DNA of 64,000 nt from Byssothecium circinans (GCA_010015675.1 ML977004.1:22655-86654); one strand, 5' to 3'. Numbered from the stretch's first letter, positions 41,326 to 53,395 are shown. Numbers and translations are program-made. The notes: generated by a model from the sequence alone, not told the origin.

Positions 41326-43520
41326 ATGTCGGCGTCCCACGATTATTCCACAAAGTTCTCCGTGTCCTACTCCCCTGCGACCTCGCATTTCTCGCAGTCC
41401 AGCATGGCGGACCCGAGCCAGCAAGCTCGACAGCCCTCCTACCCGTCGCCGCTCAATTCTTATCCATCCCCCCAACAGATGCCCACCTACACGTACCCGC
41501 CGCCGCAGGGTCAGTCGGGCGCAGAACCGTACCGGTCGCCGCCGCAGGGCTCCAGCATGTCGCTGAACCTGCCGCCAATACGTCTCGACGGCCAGCAGGC
41601 GCCTTCGCAGCAACAGCCCGGACAGGCGCCCATGGGCTCGCCGCTCCCTCCGCCCCAGCAGCACGGTATGCCGCAATACTACGGGCATTCAGGACACCCG
41701 CCGCCCGGCCAGGGAATGAACATGGGCCCGCAGCAGATGATGCGATACCAACTGCCGCCGCAACAGAGCGAGCAGCGCATATTGTCCGGCGGTCGCCATA
41801 AGAAGGAGATCAAGCGCCGCACCAAAACCGGATGTCTGACGTGTCGCAAGAGAAGAATAAAGGTGAGTGCGGAGTTCAATGGCATGCGATTGGCAGACGC
41901 GATGTGGTGCGCGAAGTGCCGCCTTCTCGAGACAGCGGTGACCGTAACCGAGCCACCATGAAGCGAGCGATCCAAACTATTTCCATGCTCTAATCCAACC
42001 GCACCCCATCAAAACACCTTCGCTAACGACCGCGCGCTCTAGTGCGACGAAGGCCACCCCGTGTGCAGGAACTGCCAGAAGAGCAAGCGCGACTGCCTTG
42101 GCTACGATCCCATTTTTAAACAACAACCCGGCCCCACCCAAATTCAACCCGCCCCCAACTCAACACCACACCAGGCCTCGGTACCCGCACCAGCTCCTAC
42201 GACTACCGCATCGTATGCTGGACAAGTACCCCAGGGATACGCGCCAGCTGCACCTACTGGATACGCTCCACCGCCCCTCGCGACAGGTTCCGTCCATCCT
42301 CAGCACGACACTTTCAACAACGCGATTGATCCTGCGCTCGCAGCCACAGACCCCTCAATGCATAGCCAACAGTATAACGGCATGCACGCGCTCAATCCTG
42401 CACTCCACAGCAACCCCTATGCACCCACGCCAGACCGCCCCATAAAAGGTAAGACCAACCCTCGCGGCACGGTCCTCTCATAACAGTCTCTTGAGTGATC
42501 AAGAAAGCTGGCAGTCGTGATCCACCGTTAGGCCTCTTGCGAAGTTATTTTGCGGAGTTGCATAGCATTGTTACGTACTTTTGTCGTAATGCTTACGGTC
42601 TCTGCATTATTTCAGTGCTGGCGTTGCTATAATAGAGGACTATCTCTCAGCCATAGCGTACTTGACTAACGACAACAATAGGAAAGAAGCTGCACATATC
42701 AGAGATATTCCAGATCGCGAACCACAGCCCACCAGATGTGCCCGCGCGAACTACCCCAATGCTTCCCGAGCTCGATGAAGAGTTCTCCAGCATCTATAAA
42801 AACGATTACTGCATAGGACTCGACGTCATGTTAGAGACTAAATGGTACTCTACGAATAACAACGCGTTGAGCAGGGTGTTTGCCGACCGGAGCCTGCATG
42901 AGGAAGCCATCTTCTTCACCGAAACTGTCAAGTACAAGTCAGGCGCGAACGATATGAGCGGCGTCTTCAGTCAAGAAGCCCGTCTTCTCTGGCATCTGCT
43001 CGGAACATGCAAGCATTCGGCCACCGTCAACGGAGTATCTGAAGATGAGGATTTGTTGTTGAAAGAGGTCCGCGCGCGATTCGACATTTTAGAAGCTCTC
43101 TTGACTTTCCAGACCCTTCCCGTCAATCCAGTGCGCCAGCTATCATATCCGGAGGAATTTTTGGAGATGAAAAGGCCGGAGCTCGAGTTTTGGGAACAAT
43201 TGGGCGAATTCATTGTACATGCCGATGGTGACGCAAAAATTGCCGAGTTCGCGCTGGGTAAGATGCGCAACGTACTACACGCCCAAGAAGTACGCGACGC
43301 CATCTACTCTATCGCCATCGCACGGCATGTGGGCAATCGAGTCCGTGGCTTCCCCAACGCTCTTCCAGCACCAGTCGATCAGAACCCTGAGAACGATCTG
43401 AACAAACTCAACGTGGCCATGTCCTTCATTAGCCACGAATGTCGTAGCGGCTCCCAGCAAGTTATCGCTCGAATCTGCGACATGGCGTTGCTTTCGTGGA
43501 CCGTGAGCCGGACTTCATAG
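41326..43520 (+). CDS. Zn2Cys6 fungal transcription factor
   Basis: Exons 41326-41862, 42043-42448 and 42682-43520 give 593 residues. A Gln/Pro/Ser/Tyr-rich N-terminus (about 1-155) precedes the binuclear zinc cluster, with six cysteines spaced CxxC-6-C, then CxxC. The motif begins RRTKTGCLTCRKRRIK and continues CDEGHPVCRNCQKSKRDC, then LGYDPIF. An intron splits the cluster between the second and third cysteines. A second Pro/Gln/Ala-rich linker follows. The C-terminal half is helical (FSSIYKNDYCIGLDVMLETK; RARFDILEALLTF) and resembles a fungal-specific regulatory domain. Similarity to the S. pombe Moc3 type is my impression only. The frame stays open upstream to 40897, so a longer N-terminus is possible, but MSASHDYSTKF at 41326 is the better start. 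Confidence 0.85.
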
Positions 43521-46454
43521 TGCGAGGACTGGGAGAGGAAACAGCTCAAAATCTCGGCTTGTCTGTCGTCTTCTTACAGCAGCCGGCAATAATCCTGCGT
43601 ACAGATCGTCGTTGAAACTCTGACAACGCTTTGCAGACATTTTTTACCCGGACAGGCACCTTCAGTTCGCCCTCGGTGCAGAAATCCTTAGCCAAAGGAG
43701 ACTTAGATTGCTTGAGGGGGTTCTCTTTAGTATCAGCCGTCGCTCGGACTGCTCGCATCCGTGTACAAGTATCGAGAATCTCTCTCTTTATCATTGCATG
43801 CTTCAGGGTCGGAGTTGTCATCTACTTTCTGTTTTCTTTCGTGTCTCTCGCTCGCTCGCTCGGGCCGGTAAAAGTCATGTGCCAAAAGTTTGGGTCCACT
43901 TTTTCACAACCTCCAAGGTTGAGAGTGTCCCTAGATCACAGCCCTAGTACTGCATCATCCCTACCTTGTCAGCACATGTACACGGACCCCTAGTCTACTT
44001 TATCTTGCGTTTGTTTGCTTCATTTGCATGGGTAGCGGAGTGACTGAGGGCAACAACAGCATCAGGTGGAACACACAGCAAGATATCCCAAAGATCCCCC
44101 ATTTCCTTTTTCCATTGCTTTTCCCTTCATACTTCATGTGGAGCTAGGAAGCTGGTTGTTCGGCACTTCCTAGGGGTGTTCTTCCGTATTCACGAGGTTA
44201 CCTGGAAGTTCATGTAGCGAGGAGTTGGATGCATTTAGTGGTAGTTGTCGTTTCCACGGCTTGACGCAAGGTGCAGTTACTTGGTGTGTTAGAATGAACG
44301 TTAAAATCGATCGATCGCTTCTAGAGCTGTGGTGTCTAGTGATGTGAATGGGTGGTCGGGAGTTCCTGGTTCTGTGGGTTGCTGTGCACAGCGGGCCTCG
44401 ACGGCTCAGTGGATAACAGGTACTTACTTCCAGAGCATCACCATCATCCATCCACCGCCCTCTCATCGAACCCTATCCGAGCGCCCTCCAGAACCTACAG
44501 ACCCACGACATCCCTCGCAGTCAACCTCCTCCGGTGACCCGAAGGCTAACCAAATTATAGGAAGGATCCGATCGAATCAATCGTATTCTCCACGTTCCCC
44601 CGCATACCCTTGCGAACCCTTAGCTTCCCTCACCTTCGCATCTGCTACTCACCGCTCCTCTAGTACGACCCTCAGCCTCAACATCTTTCGGAATCTAATC
44701 GTCCTTCATCTAGGTGCCAAACTGGGCCATTCTCTCATTACCGCGCGCATAGCCCCCCCTCCCGACTCCCGTTGCATAGCAGCTAAATAAAGCAAATACA
44801 ATGGATGTCGTATCTCCCCCACACAAACACCAAAAAAATCAAAGAAAGGCTGCACTGGCTGCTGCAAAGAGTAGTACATGGCGTCGTGGCCAACAACGCA
44901 CAACGCGGGTTCGGAGAATTACCGCTGCGGCGGGTGCGGGAGGGAGACGGTGGGGGAGAGGTTTGGTGCGCAGGTGGGTTACCTCAGGGGAGGGGGAATA
45001 AGGGAATGCAAGGCGCGGACGAATGGGATGGCCATGGTGAATGCGACATGTAACATGGAGAAGGCGCGGTTAGTGGAAGCGAGCGTGTTTGGGTTGGTGG
45101 TACGGTGGGTGGAGTGGGTGAGTGGGTAGATGTTTGGTGCAGGTGCGTTTGCTAGTGGGATGGAAAAGTGGTAGGGTAGACGTGGGTAGGGTCACAGGAC
45201 AGGGAGGTAGGGATTGTAGGGCGAACATGCGGTCTGTGTGTTTCATGATGAAACAGAAGCATCTGCGTTGGATGTCGGGTTGTGGTAGGGTGGACGTGTC
45301 GAGAGTGTTTTGGGGGATTGGTGGAGAGTATGAATGCACTGTATACATGTATTGATGAGCGAATCTTCTTACTTTTGCCTACTACAAAGGTAATCATGAT
45401 GGAACTCCACCCTGTCCAGATCCAAATCCAAATCCCAATCACCCTAAAACAAATCAAGCGAGTGGAAAATAAAACTACAATCTAACTAGCTAACCCTCGC
45501 GTTAACCTTTCCAACTACGTAACAAGAACCTCCACATTACACTACACATTTGACACCACCCAGCTCCGTCTCTGTCCAACGTTACCCTTCCAAGCAAGAA
45601 AAAATTCCCCGGTGAAGTGTGCAAGTGGGCTGGGTCCGCTTCAGTGTCACATATCCTACGTGGCGCCTTTGAAACGAACTCGGTTCGCGGTTTTTGTCTA
45701 AGTAGACTTTTCGCTTATGATAGGTCCGGATCTGATCGGATCGTAGATTGCTCGGGGCTTCCAGTCGGTGTCGGGCGTCTATCGCTTGGTGGGTTGAATG
45801 GTATGCTACCGTAGGTAGTAGTTTATGAAGGAGTGCCTTCTAATCTAGCTTGTAGTATTAGCACTGTAAATCTAAAATTCACGCGTGTTAATAGAACCTT
45901 AAAACGAATTAGATGTATAAACATGTGCAATAGAGTGTTACATTTCGATTTTATGATTGGGGATTGCGGACAGTCTTGCAGATAGATAGGTAAGACGGAC
46001 ACTAATTTTACATTTGGGAGGGAGCAACTGTAAGTAATTATCTATTTAGCAATATTGCAGTAAGCTATCCATGAATCGCTCATCTTATATATGAACACGA
46101 GAACAGTAGTTTGAACAAGATAGACATGTTAGGCTACCGGTGTAGTAGAGGTTAATAAGCGAGACCAAACACGACGATCGAGCTCGTGAGTAAAGGTCGG
46201 CGAAGTCTGTCAATGCACATAACACAAGTTTTTCATATCCTTTGAGCTGATATCCTCGCTTCATTCTATCATGCTATGGAACATGCTCAGAAATTCCACA
46301 TGCAGATGCCCACAAAAGGTATCAAATGATAAGTCGTCCTATCCTCCAACGCCGCCCAATGCATATTCGCCCAAGCGCCATAGATGCCTCGACCTCCTTT
46401 TCCGAAAAAGTACACTGATTACATCCTCCACCATCCGCGGTTCTGAAGAGCGGT
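43521..46454. other. 2.9-kb stretch without a supported gene
   Basis: No frame reads as protein. Between about 45830 and 46270 the sequence is clearly AT-rich with short TTA/TAA-rich words, unlike its surroundings. About 44930-45350 is G-rich on the plus strand (ggtggg, gtgggtag words). Confidence 0.4.
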
Positions 46455-48158
46455 TCAACCCTGCTTCTGTTTCTTGTTTGGCAACGCAGGAACCTTGAAC
46501 CCGCCGGCATCGACCTTTGTTGCGTCATTGCGACCCAGCTGCGTAAAGCTTCCTCCCTTGAACCATTTATCATCATCCGCCTTCCTCTTACGGTTCATCT
46601 CCTCCCTCTTCTTCGGATCCGCAAGCTCAAGACCTTGGACAGGCGTGAACGCAATACTGCTCGTCCCCACCCCACCTACACCACCAGCCCTGAGCCCAGC
46701 TGTACGTAGGGACGTCGAAGCACCGCCAGCGCCAAACGCTTTGAGCGAGGTATTCGCCCCGAGTCCTGTATCGCCGCCCCATCCAGGGTTCTTCTTGGAT
46801 AGCTTGGCACGCGTCTTGTTGTCAATTTGGAGAGAGCGGACACGACCAGTATCTGTAGCGCCAATCATACCCATACCACGCGTAGAGTCTGCATAACCGA
46901 CTTCTTTCTCTTCTTTGCCAAAGGCCATACGGTTCTGCGCTTTGCGAAGGTCTGTCATGGCGGTTGCTTCCTTTGCTTTCCGAGCCTGTCGACCACCACG
47001 TTTGCGCGCAAGTTTGTCGTCTGGCGCAGGTAGCGCACGGACACCTTGGTTTGGCGGAGGTTCAGTGAGCTTGTCGAGACGGCGCTCGCAATCCTCTTTG
47101 AACTGCTGCCCCATCGAGCCATCGCGGGCTTGGTGGACGAGATCAACACGGGCAGCTAAGATAAGCTTTGCGGATACTATGCGCATAGCTTGTTTCTTAA
47201 GGTCCTGCCGGATCGTCTGGATCATGGGGCTGTTGTAGAGGAAGCCTTGGTGCCGGCTACCGACGTTGGTAGCTAAACCAAGGCCAGATGCTTTGTTGGA
47301 GCCCAGGGGAGGGATATTGCAGGCTGGAGTTTTGGCGAGGCCTGCGAGACCGCCCGCGTAGTTGATCAGCTGGGCCGCTGCGAGAGAGCCGACGAGATAG
47401 GTGAGATTAGGCGCGAAGATATTCATACGCGATTGCACATATTCGGTTAGGATGCCTTTTGCCTTGTCGAGATCCATCAGCATTGAGCAGGCGTTCAGGA
47501 CGGCTTCGAGTTCGTCTTCGTCAAGCTCCCGACCTTGTGAACGCTGACCTTCCATGGTGACGACCATGAGCAACGCGCCATCCAGAATATTTTTCAGCGG
47601 CACTCCCACTACGTTGTCTGCGCTGTGTGACAAGGCCTTGACGTCGTTGAGGGGGTCGTTCTTGATAATGGAAACGGTCTTTGCGTAGTCCACAGGGTTC
47701 TTGATGAGCTCTTCCAGGTATGGGAATCGGAGCGAGTAGTGATCGCGAATAAACTTGTGGACCGAGGTAATTTCATCGCTGATTTGGGTGGATAGTTCGT
47801 TCGCTTCCGTGAGTAGTTTATACTCCGGGTTGTCCTCGATAGACTCGCCATCCATCACCTCCTCCATATGGTCTTTGACCTCGTCTATCTGCTTGAGAAC
47901 AGGTTTCAGGTTTGCGAGGAGGGCGGTGGCGCCTCGAATATCGGCCGGGCCCTTTTGTTTCTTCTTTTTCTGCCCCGCAGCGTACTCTGCCTCCTCGTCC
48001 GCCATCTCTTCGTCTCCATCCTCGTCGGGAGAAGCTCCGCCGCCGAACTCTTTCTCAAGATCGGCCAAGTCATCGCCATCCTCGTTGCCAATGTCCTGCT
48101 TATCTTCGGAATCAAGGTCGGCAAAGTCTGCCATGAGCTCCATCTCGAGAGTCGCCAT
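46455..48158 (-). CDS. PRP31: PRP31, U4/U6 snRNP-specific splicing factor
   Basis: Single frame of 567 residues. Start chosen at 48158 (MATLEMELMADFADLD), the conserved N-terminus; the open frame extends upstream without typical sequence. Acidic N-terminus (1-60), NOSIC region (about 130-185, SVHKFIRDHYSLRFPYLEEL) and Nop domain (about 240-370) with NLTYLVGSLAAAQLINYAGG, LAKTPACNIPPLG and GFLYNSPMIQ. The C-terminal Prp31 domain has RKRGGRQARKAKEATAMTDL and RMAFGKEEKEVGY. Prp31 binds the U4 snRNA 5' stem-loop with the 15.5K protein and tethers U4/U6 to U5 in the tri-snRNP. Nuclear; a basic KRKADD tract and PNKKQKQG end may serve as localisation signals. Divergent neighbour is CLF1, also a spliceosome gene. 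Confidence 0.95.
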   Translation of the reverse strand: MATLEMELMADFADLDSEDKQDIGNEDGDDLADLEKEFGGGASPDEDGDEEMADEEAEYAAGQKKKKQKGPADIRGATALLANLKPVLKQIDEVKDHMEEVMDGESIEDNPEYKLLTEANELSTQISDEITSVHKFIRDHYSLRFPYLEELIKNPVDYAKTVSIIKNDPLNDVKALSHSADNVVGVPLKNILDGALLMVVTMEGQRSQGRELDEDELEAVLNACSMLMDLDKAKGILTEYVQSRMNIFAPNLTYLVGSLAAAQLINYAGGLAGLAKTPACNIPPLGSNKASGLGLATNVGSRHQGFLYNSPMIQTIRQDLKKQAMRIVSAKLILAARVDLVHQARDGSMGQQFKEDCERRLDKLTEPPPNQGVRALPAPDDKLARKRGGRQARKAKEATAMTDLRKAQNRMAFGKEEKEVGYADSTRGMGMIGATDTGRVRSLQIDNKTRAKLSKKNPGWGGDTGLGANTSLKAFGAGGASTSLRTAGLRAGGVGGVGTSSIAFTPVQGLELADPKKREEMNRKRKADDDKWFKGGSFTQLGRNDATKVDAGGFKVPALPNKKQKQG

Positions 48159-48554
48159 GATGGACGATTGTTGCGGGCCGTAGCTCGAGCCTGCGGCGAT
48201 CGCGACGATGTCGGCCGGAGGATACCCTCCTAGTGAAGCTTGGTTGAGCGCTGGGCTTGTGTAGTCGAGCTGTGTACGTACCTGTGGGCCGTTGTGGCCG
48301 TCGATGAGAGTTGTTGTGTCGGTCGGTGGTTGAGTTGCGGTAGCGGCTGTCGCACAGCCGAAGTAAAGTTTAAAGTTAGGTAGTGACGTGCACGTGAAGG
48401 TTGGCTTGGCGTGGAGATATTTCTTGCCCAAGCTTTTAACCTTCCACAAACACCACCCAAACATATCACCCAGCCTTGCGCGTCGACACCTCCCAATTGC
48501 CATCGCCGTTTTACTCTCGCTCAGCAATATACGTACGACGCCGTATCGTTCACC
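48159..48554. promoter_or_regulatory. bidirectional promoter of PRP31 and CLF1
   Basis: 396 bp between the ATG of PRP31 (-) and the ATG of CLF1 (+). Both promoters and leaders must fit here. The ATG of CLF1 is in good context (caccATGg). A CACGTG E-box-like tgcacgtgaag occurs at about 48388-48398. Confidence 0.7.
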
Positions 48555-50579
48555 ATGGAGACACGAGGCCCGCCACGGGTAAAGAACAAGGCCGCCGCAC
48601 CCATCCAGATCAGCGCCGAACAACTCCTCCGCGAAGCTGTCGACCGCCAAGATGACAAGCTCAAGGCGCCCACCCAGCGCTTTTCCGACCTGGAAGAACT
48701 GAAAGAGTGGCAGGGTCGGAAGCGCGCCGAATTCGAGAAATACGTGCGCATCAACAGACTAAACGTCAACAATTGGACACGATATGCCGCCTTTGAGCTG
48801 GAGCAGAAAGAGTTCCGGCGCGCGCGATCAATTTTTGAGCGCGCGCTGGATGTGGACAGCACGCAGGTGATACTATGGATCCGCTACATCGAGGCCGAAA
48901 TGAAGAACAGGAATATCAACCATGCAAGGAATCTGCTGGATCGTGCTGTCACAATCCTTCCGAGGGTGGACAAGCTGTGGTATAAATATGTCTACATGGA
49001 GGAGACCCTGGGGAATATTGAGGGCGCGCGTGCCGTTTTCGAGCGGTGGATACAGTGGGAGCCAGAAGAGGCGGCATGGTCAGCATACATTAAGCTGGAG
49101 ACTCGGCACGCAGAGTTTGAGAAAGCTCGTGCCATCTTCGAGCGGTTCACGGTTGTGCATCCGGAGCCAAAGAACTGGATAAAGTGGGCCAAGTTTGAGG
49201 AAGAGAATGGTACCAGCGACCTCGTCCGAGATGTGTTCGGTACCGCTGTGGAAACACTCGGCGACGACTTCATGGATGAGAAGCTCTTCATGGCCTACGC
49301 GAGGTTTGAAGCCAAGCTGAAGGAGATAGAACGCGCCCGAGCTATCTACAAATTCGCCCTTGACCGCATGCCACGATCGAAATCAGCCACCCTCCACAAA
49401 GCCTTCACACAATTTGAAAAGCAATACGGCGACCGCGACGGTATAGAAGACGTGATTCTCTCAAAACGACGAGTTCACTACGAAGAGCAAGTGAACGAGA
49501 ACCCCAAGAACTACGATGCATGGATAGATTTTGCGCGGCTAGAAGAGGTCTCTGGGAACGTCGACCGTGTACGAGATGTCTACGAGCGCGCCATCGCGCA
49601 AATACCACCGACGCAAGAAAAGCGGCATTGGCGTCGCTACATCTATCTCTGGCTCTTCTACGCCGTCTACGAAGAAACCGTATCTCGTGACCTCGAACGT
49701 ACCCGGCAAATCTACCAAGAATGCCTCAAGCTCGTCCCCCACAAGCGCTTCACCTTTGCCAAAGTCTGGCTCATGGCCGCCCACTTCGAAGTCCGGCAAA
49801 ACCAACTGACGTCGGCTCGTAAGCTGCTCGGCCAGTCCATAGGCATGTGTCCCAAAAACAAGCTTTTCAACGGCTACATCGAGCTTGAGCTCAAACTCTT
49901 CGAGTTCAACCGCTGTCGCCAGCTCTACACAAAGTACATCGAATGGAACGGTTCAAACTGTCAGACGTGGATCGAATTCGCCGAATTCGAACGCAGGCTT
50001 GACGATCTAGACCGCTCGCGTGCAATCTTCGAACTCGCCGTTGAAGAGCCCCAGCTCGACATGCCAGAACTGCTCTGGAAAGCATACATTGATTTCGAAG
50101 AAAGCGAGGGCGAATACGACAGAACACGGGCTCTCTACGAGCGCCTCCTCCAAAAGACAGATCACGTCAAAGTATGGACCTCCTGGGCGCAATTCGAGCT
50201 CAGCGTGCCCGACTCAGACGACACCGCCACGGAAGAACCCTCCGACGCAGCTAAAGCCCGCGCCCGCGCCATCTTCGACCGCGCACACAAACGCCTCAAA
50301 GACCGCGACCTCAAGGAAGATCGCGTCGCCTTACTCAACGCCTGGAAATCGTTCGAAGACGAAAGCGGGACTCCTGAGGATATCGAGCGTATTGAGAAAC
50401 AGATGCCGCGCAAGGTTAAGAAGAGGAGAAAGCTCGACGACGACTCGTTTGAGGAGTATGTCGACTATGTGTTCCCGGCAGATGATGAGAGTGCGGCGAA
50501 ATTGGCGAGGCTGATGGCGAATGCGCAAAAGTGGAAGGCGGCGCAACAGGCGCAGGCTCAGGAGGGTGGTGGCGTTTGA
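48555..50579 (+). CDS. CLF1: CLF1/SYF3, HAT-repeat pre-mRNA splicing factor
   Basis: Intronless, 674 residues from [14 protein letters not shown] at 48555, which matches the family N-terminus. The rest is an array of HAT (half-TPR) repeats, visible as recurrent W..Y...E and A..IFERAL patterns: [80 protein letters not shown] and [17 protein letters not shown]. The end reads [20 protein letters not shown]. Clf1 (crooked neck/CRNKL1) is a scaffold of the NineTeen-related complex and is needed for spliceosome activation. Length is normal. Nuclear. Secure. Confidence 0.96.
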   Translation: METRGPPRVKNKAAAPIQISAEQLLREAVDRQDDKLKAPTQRFSDLEELKEWQGRKRAEFEKYVRINRLNVNNWTRYAAFELEQKEFRRARSIFERALDVDSTQVILWIRYIEAEMKNRNINHARNLLDRAVTILPRVDKLWYKYVYMEETLGNIEGARAVFERWIQWEPEEAAWSAYIKLETRHAEFEKARAIFERFTVVHPEPKNWIKWAKFEEENGTSDLVRDVFGTAVETLGDDFMDEKLFMAYARFEAKLKEIERARAIYKFALDRMPRSKSATLHKAFTQFEKQYGDRDGIEDVILSKRRVHYEEQVNENPKNYDAWIDFARLEEVSGNVDRVRDVYERAIAQIPPTQEKRHWRRYIYLWLFYAVYEETVSRDLERTRQIYQECLKLVPHKRFTFAKVWLMAAHFEVRQNQLTSARKLLGQSIGMCPKNKLFNGYIELELKLFEFNRCRQLYTKYIEWNGSNCQTWIEFAEFERRLDDLDRSRAIFELAVEEPQLDMPELLWKAYIDFEESEGEYDRTRALYERLLQKTDHVKVWTSWAQFELSVPDSDDTATEEPSDAAKARARAIFDRAHKRLKDRDLKEDRVALLNAWKSFEDESGTPEDIERIEKQMPRKVKKRRKLDDDSFEEYVDYVFPADDESAAKLARLMANAQKWKAAQQAQAQEGGGV

Positions 50580-51832
50580 CCAAGTCTCTCTCGACCAAAT
50601 TTCGGTGTCATTGCGTGTTAGAGAGGCTAGATCTGTATCATATGGGAGTTTTGTAAAATGAAAGAGTGGCGAGAAGCCTTGCATTTGCACACCTTCCAAG
50701 TCGTTTTTCTGTATTATGCAAAGGTTGGCTGACTAAAGCGCGTCGGAGATTTGTCTATGATCTAGTGCAAAGTCAGGGAAAAAGAAATGTACCTTCGGCT
50801 TCGTATTCTTCCAACTGCCTTGGTCATCCATGCAACCAGCACATGTGAACGTTGGGCTACTTCTAGCCGCTGGAGAAGAATACACAGGTAAACTGAAGAA
50901 AAGTGAAGACAAGTACTGTACGTACCTCCCACTTACTTAGTTGCCAAGTTCCGATACGCCACTTTCAAATGCTTTGGAATAATGCACAAGCACGCCGAAG
51001 GGCGAAGCCTGCAGTTCGACATGCTCACTTTATCTCTTCGTGGTCTAAGAAATGGTAGACAAGAGGCTTAACGTTTACGCCCTTCTTATTTTTTGCGCGG
51101 AAAGTAGGATATTAGCGTTCCTTTATCCCGCGATTAAGAGTCAATCAAAGCAAAGCAAGCTCTCTTTGGGAACATGAGATCAGAACAATTATATTCCCTT
51201 CCCTTTCCTCCCACGAAGATGCAAGAAAGAGAACCTCTAAACTCAACGCCTGAACTAAAGCCCCAATTAATAATCCCTTCAAAAAGCAAACAACCGAGCA
51301 AAAGCACCAACAGAGTGGTATCTCAAACGCAGCAGCCCCGACGTTCCAGTAGAAGAGGGGGGGAAGGACATCCGAAGATGGTAACGTATTAATGCAATCA
51401 AGTGTAATCAAAAAGCCGCCCGAAATAGGACTCGGCTTTAATGTATCCAAGACAGAGACGAAAAATGCAAAATTTACCCAAAGGGGTGAAGAGTATGTAC
51501 GCTCCAATAACGCCGATTATGTATGATACAGTAAGCATCCGAGATGAATCGATGGGCGCTTGGTGGTTTCGATATGCGGTGGTATAGTGTGGCATGAGGT
51601 ATATGTACAGTGATACCTCCAAAGTCTACAAGCGTTGCAAGACTTTCGGCATGGGACGACTGTATTAGTCGACGCGTCTTTATGTCGACATTTGATTATG
51701 CGAGGGCGTGGGAGTGGGCGTGGAAGAGACAGATAGCGATTGGCTTATCGGTCGCAATACGAACTGAGCTTCGGAATCAGTAGTCCATTGTACGTCCATT
51801 TTCCTTGCTTTCCCACGACCCTCTTGCAGTAG
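50580..51832. other. intergenic between CLF1 and the 14-3-3-like gene
   Basis: 1.25 kb between convergent 3' ends. No coding region recognised; it contains AT-rich sequence from about 51060 to 51600. Confidence 0.5.
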
Positions 51833-53395
51833 TCATTGCGGCTTTCCGTACGGGCTATCGTGTGTTGGTGATGAGCGAAGCGGTGGTGAGCGGCGGAGTG
51901 TAGGTGAAGTTCGGACGGCGTTAAGAGCAAGTGTTGCGGCTGCGCTGGGTGCAATTGGTGCCGTGTTTCCTCGCACAGGTGTGCCTTTGGTCGACCCTCC
52001 ACTTCCATGTTGTTGGTGATGTACACTCCGCACTGAGGAAGGTGTCGCGGGTGATCGCCCTCCTTGAGGTGCTCGTGGTGTTGTGCTAGCACCACTTTCG
52101 GCGCTGAGATGTTGATGTTTAGCACGTGGTGTGTTGTCCTGACTTCCGCCTGTGAAACGATGCGTGTCCGACCGTGGCGTGTTGTCGTGGCTGCCACCGG
52201 GCTGCCTCGCTTTACTTGCTGAGTTTGACCTGCTGCGCGTTGCGTCCCTCGAATGTCCCTGAGGTGATGCCTGTGTTGAAGTGTTCGACACGGGTGGATT
52301 TTCAGCAAAACGTCTGCGCGTTTGAGGGTTGTCCTGCCCCTGGGCTGCTTTGTCGCTCTTATGGGGTACTGCAGGCTGTGAATTACTGGGAGGATGTGCA
52401 GCAGATGTCGCTGGCTCTGGGCTTGCAACTTGACCGACCCGAGGAGTGCTTTCAAAACTCTTGCGCTTCATCATCCGACCGAGAATCCCGACAAGCTCTG
52501 CAGCATCTTCGAACTCTGTATCATCCATGGCTTCCTGTGCTCGGTACACATCTTTGATTGCTCGCCGGGCTATCCTCCTCGAGCCTTCATGGTCATGTAT
52601 GCAGTCCCAGAGAAACGCGCTATGTTCTAATGCTACCGAGAGCCTCAAGGGATGTGATCCGGGCAGGAATGAAGTAGCATACGCGGTAGCTGTGGTAAAA
52701 TAACCTCCAGCTAGGGGGACGAAATTCAGGGGCGGAAGAATGAACGAGGATGGTTGGGGGATGGGTATGGGATTGAGGCCTGGGGGTGCGTTTAGAGGCC
52801 CCGGTGAAGGGGTGCCTACAGGGCCGCCGGTCGCATACGGGTTTGTGACGAATGATGTTTCCGAGACGATGGAATCGATGGGCTCGCGAAGCATGGGCTG
52901 CTTCCCTGCGCGTTTGGACGATGGGGATCGGTTCGACGCGTCGGCTGGTCGACTCTGTCCATTTCCGGGCCGCTCGGAGAGAGGTAGAGGAGGTACTGCG
53001 AGGGTGCGCGGATCATTGCTCGTCATGTTTGTTGCTGTGACTGGCGGCTGGTTATGGAAGAGGCAAAAGATGTGGTAGAAGCTCGCTCGCAGCTTGACGC
53101 TGAGGACCCTGCACTCCGGGCCATGTTGATTGTCCTGAGCATACGGGAGTACATAGAGCTCCAGTATCGAGAGGCCTTCGCGAGACAGCCAAAGTATGTG
53201 TTGGTAGAGTCCAAGGGAAGGTGTGTCGCGGCTCGTGTCCAGCTTCCGCAGCTTTCTCGCTCTGATGAGCCTCCGGGACAGGAGGACGGACAGACCGAGG
53301 ATCTGGTACAGCGAGCTTGAAAGAAGCGGGTTGCTGGTTCGTGTTTGTTTGGCTATTCGACCAAGGAATTTCTGGTCGAAGTCCAAAGATGCCAT
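51833..53395 (-). CDS. 14-3-3-like protein with lost phosphopeptide-binding residues
   Basis: Single frame of 520 residues from ATG at 53395. Residues 10-115 look like the first helices of a 14-3-3 protein (FLGRIAKQ; NPLLSSSLYQILGLSVLLSR; LRASFYHIFCLF). Residues 247-312 match the last helices well: SHPLRLSVALEHSAFLWDCI aligns with HPIRL-LALNFSVFYYEI of true 14-3-3, then SRRIARRAIKDVYRAQEAM and FEDAAELVGILGRMMK. Between them lies a Pro/Ser/Gly-rich insert (about 118-240), and after 315 a disordered Ser/Thr/Pro/His/Arg tail of 200 residues with repeated (S/D)NTPR motifs. By hand alignment the residues that clamp phosphoserine (K49, R56, R127, Y128) and the peptide-backbone asparagines are replaced. 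It is therefore a 14-3-3 relative with a changed binding mode, not the housekeeping 14-3-3. Function unknown. Confidence 0.75.
   Translation of the reverse strand: MASLDFDQKFLGRIAKQTRTSNPLLSSSLYQILGLSVLLSRRLIRARKLRKLDTSRDTPSLGLYQHILWLSREGLSILELYVLPYAQDNQHGPECRVLSVKLRASFYHIFCLFHNQPPVTATNMTSNDPRTLAVPPLPLSERPGNGQSRPADASNRSPSSKRAGKQPMLREPIDSIVSETSFVTNPYATGGPVGTPSPGPLNAPPGLNPIPIPQPSSFILPPLNFVPLAGGYFTTATAYATSFLPGSHPLRLSVALEHSAFLWDCIHDHEGSRRIARRAIKDVYRAQEAMDDTEFEDAAELVGILGRMMKRKSFESTPRVGQVASPEPATSAAHPPSNSQPAVPHKSDKAAQGQDNPQTRRRFAENPPVSNTSTQASPQGHSRDATRSRSNSASKARQPGGSHDNTPRSDTHRFTGGSQDNTPRAKHQHLSAESGASTTPRAPQGGRSPATPSSVRSVHHQQHGSGGSTKGTPVRGNTAPIAPSAAATLALNAVRTSPTLRRSPPLRSSPTHDSPYGKPQ

Noticed and set aside
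44390..44430. gctcagtggat string suggesting a tRNA D-arm
   Set aside because: No T-arm (GGTTCRAxxCC) or acceptor stem follows at the right distance.
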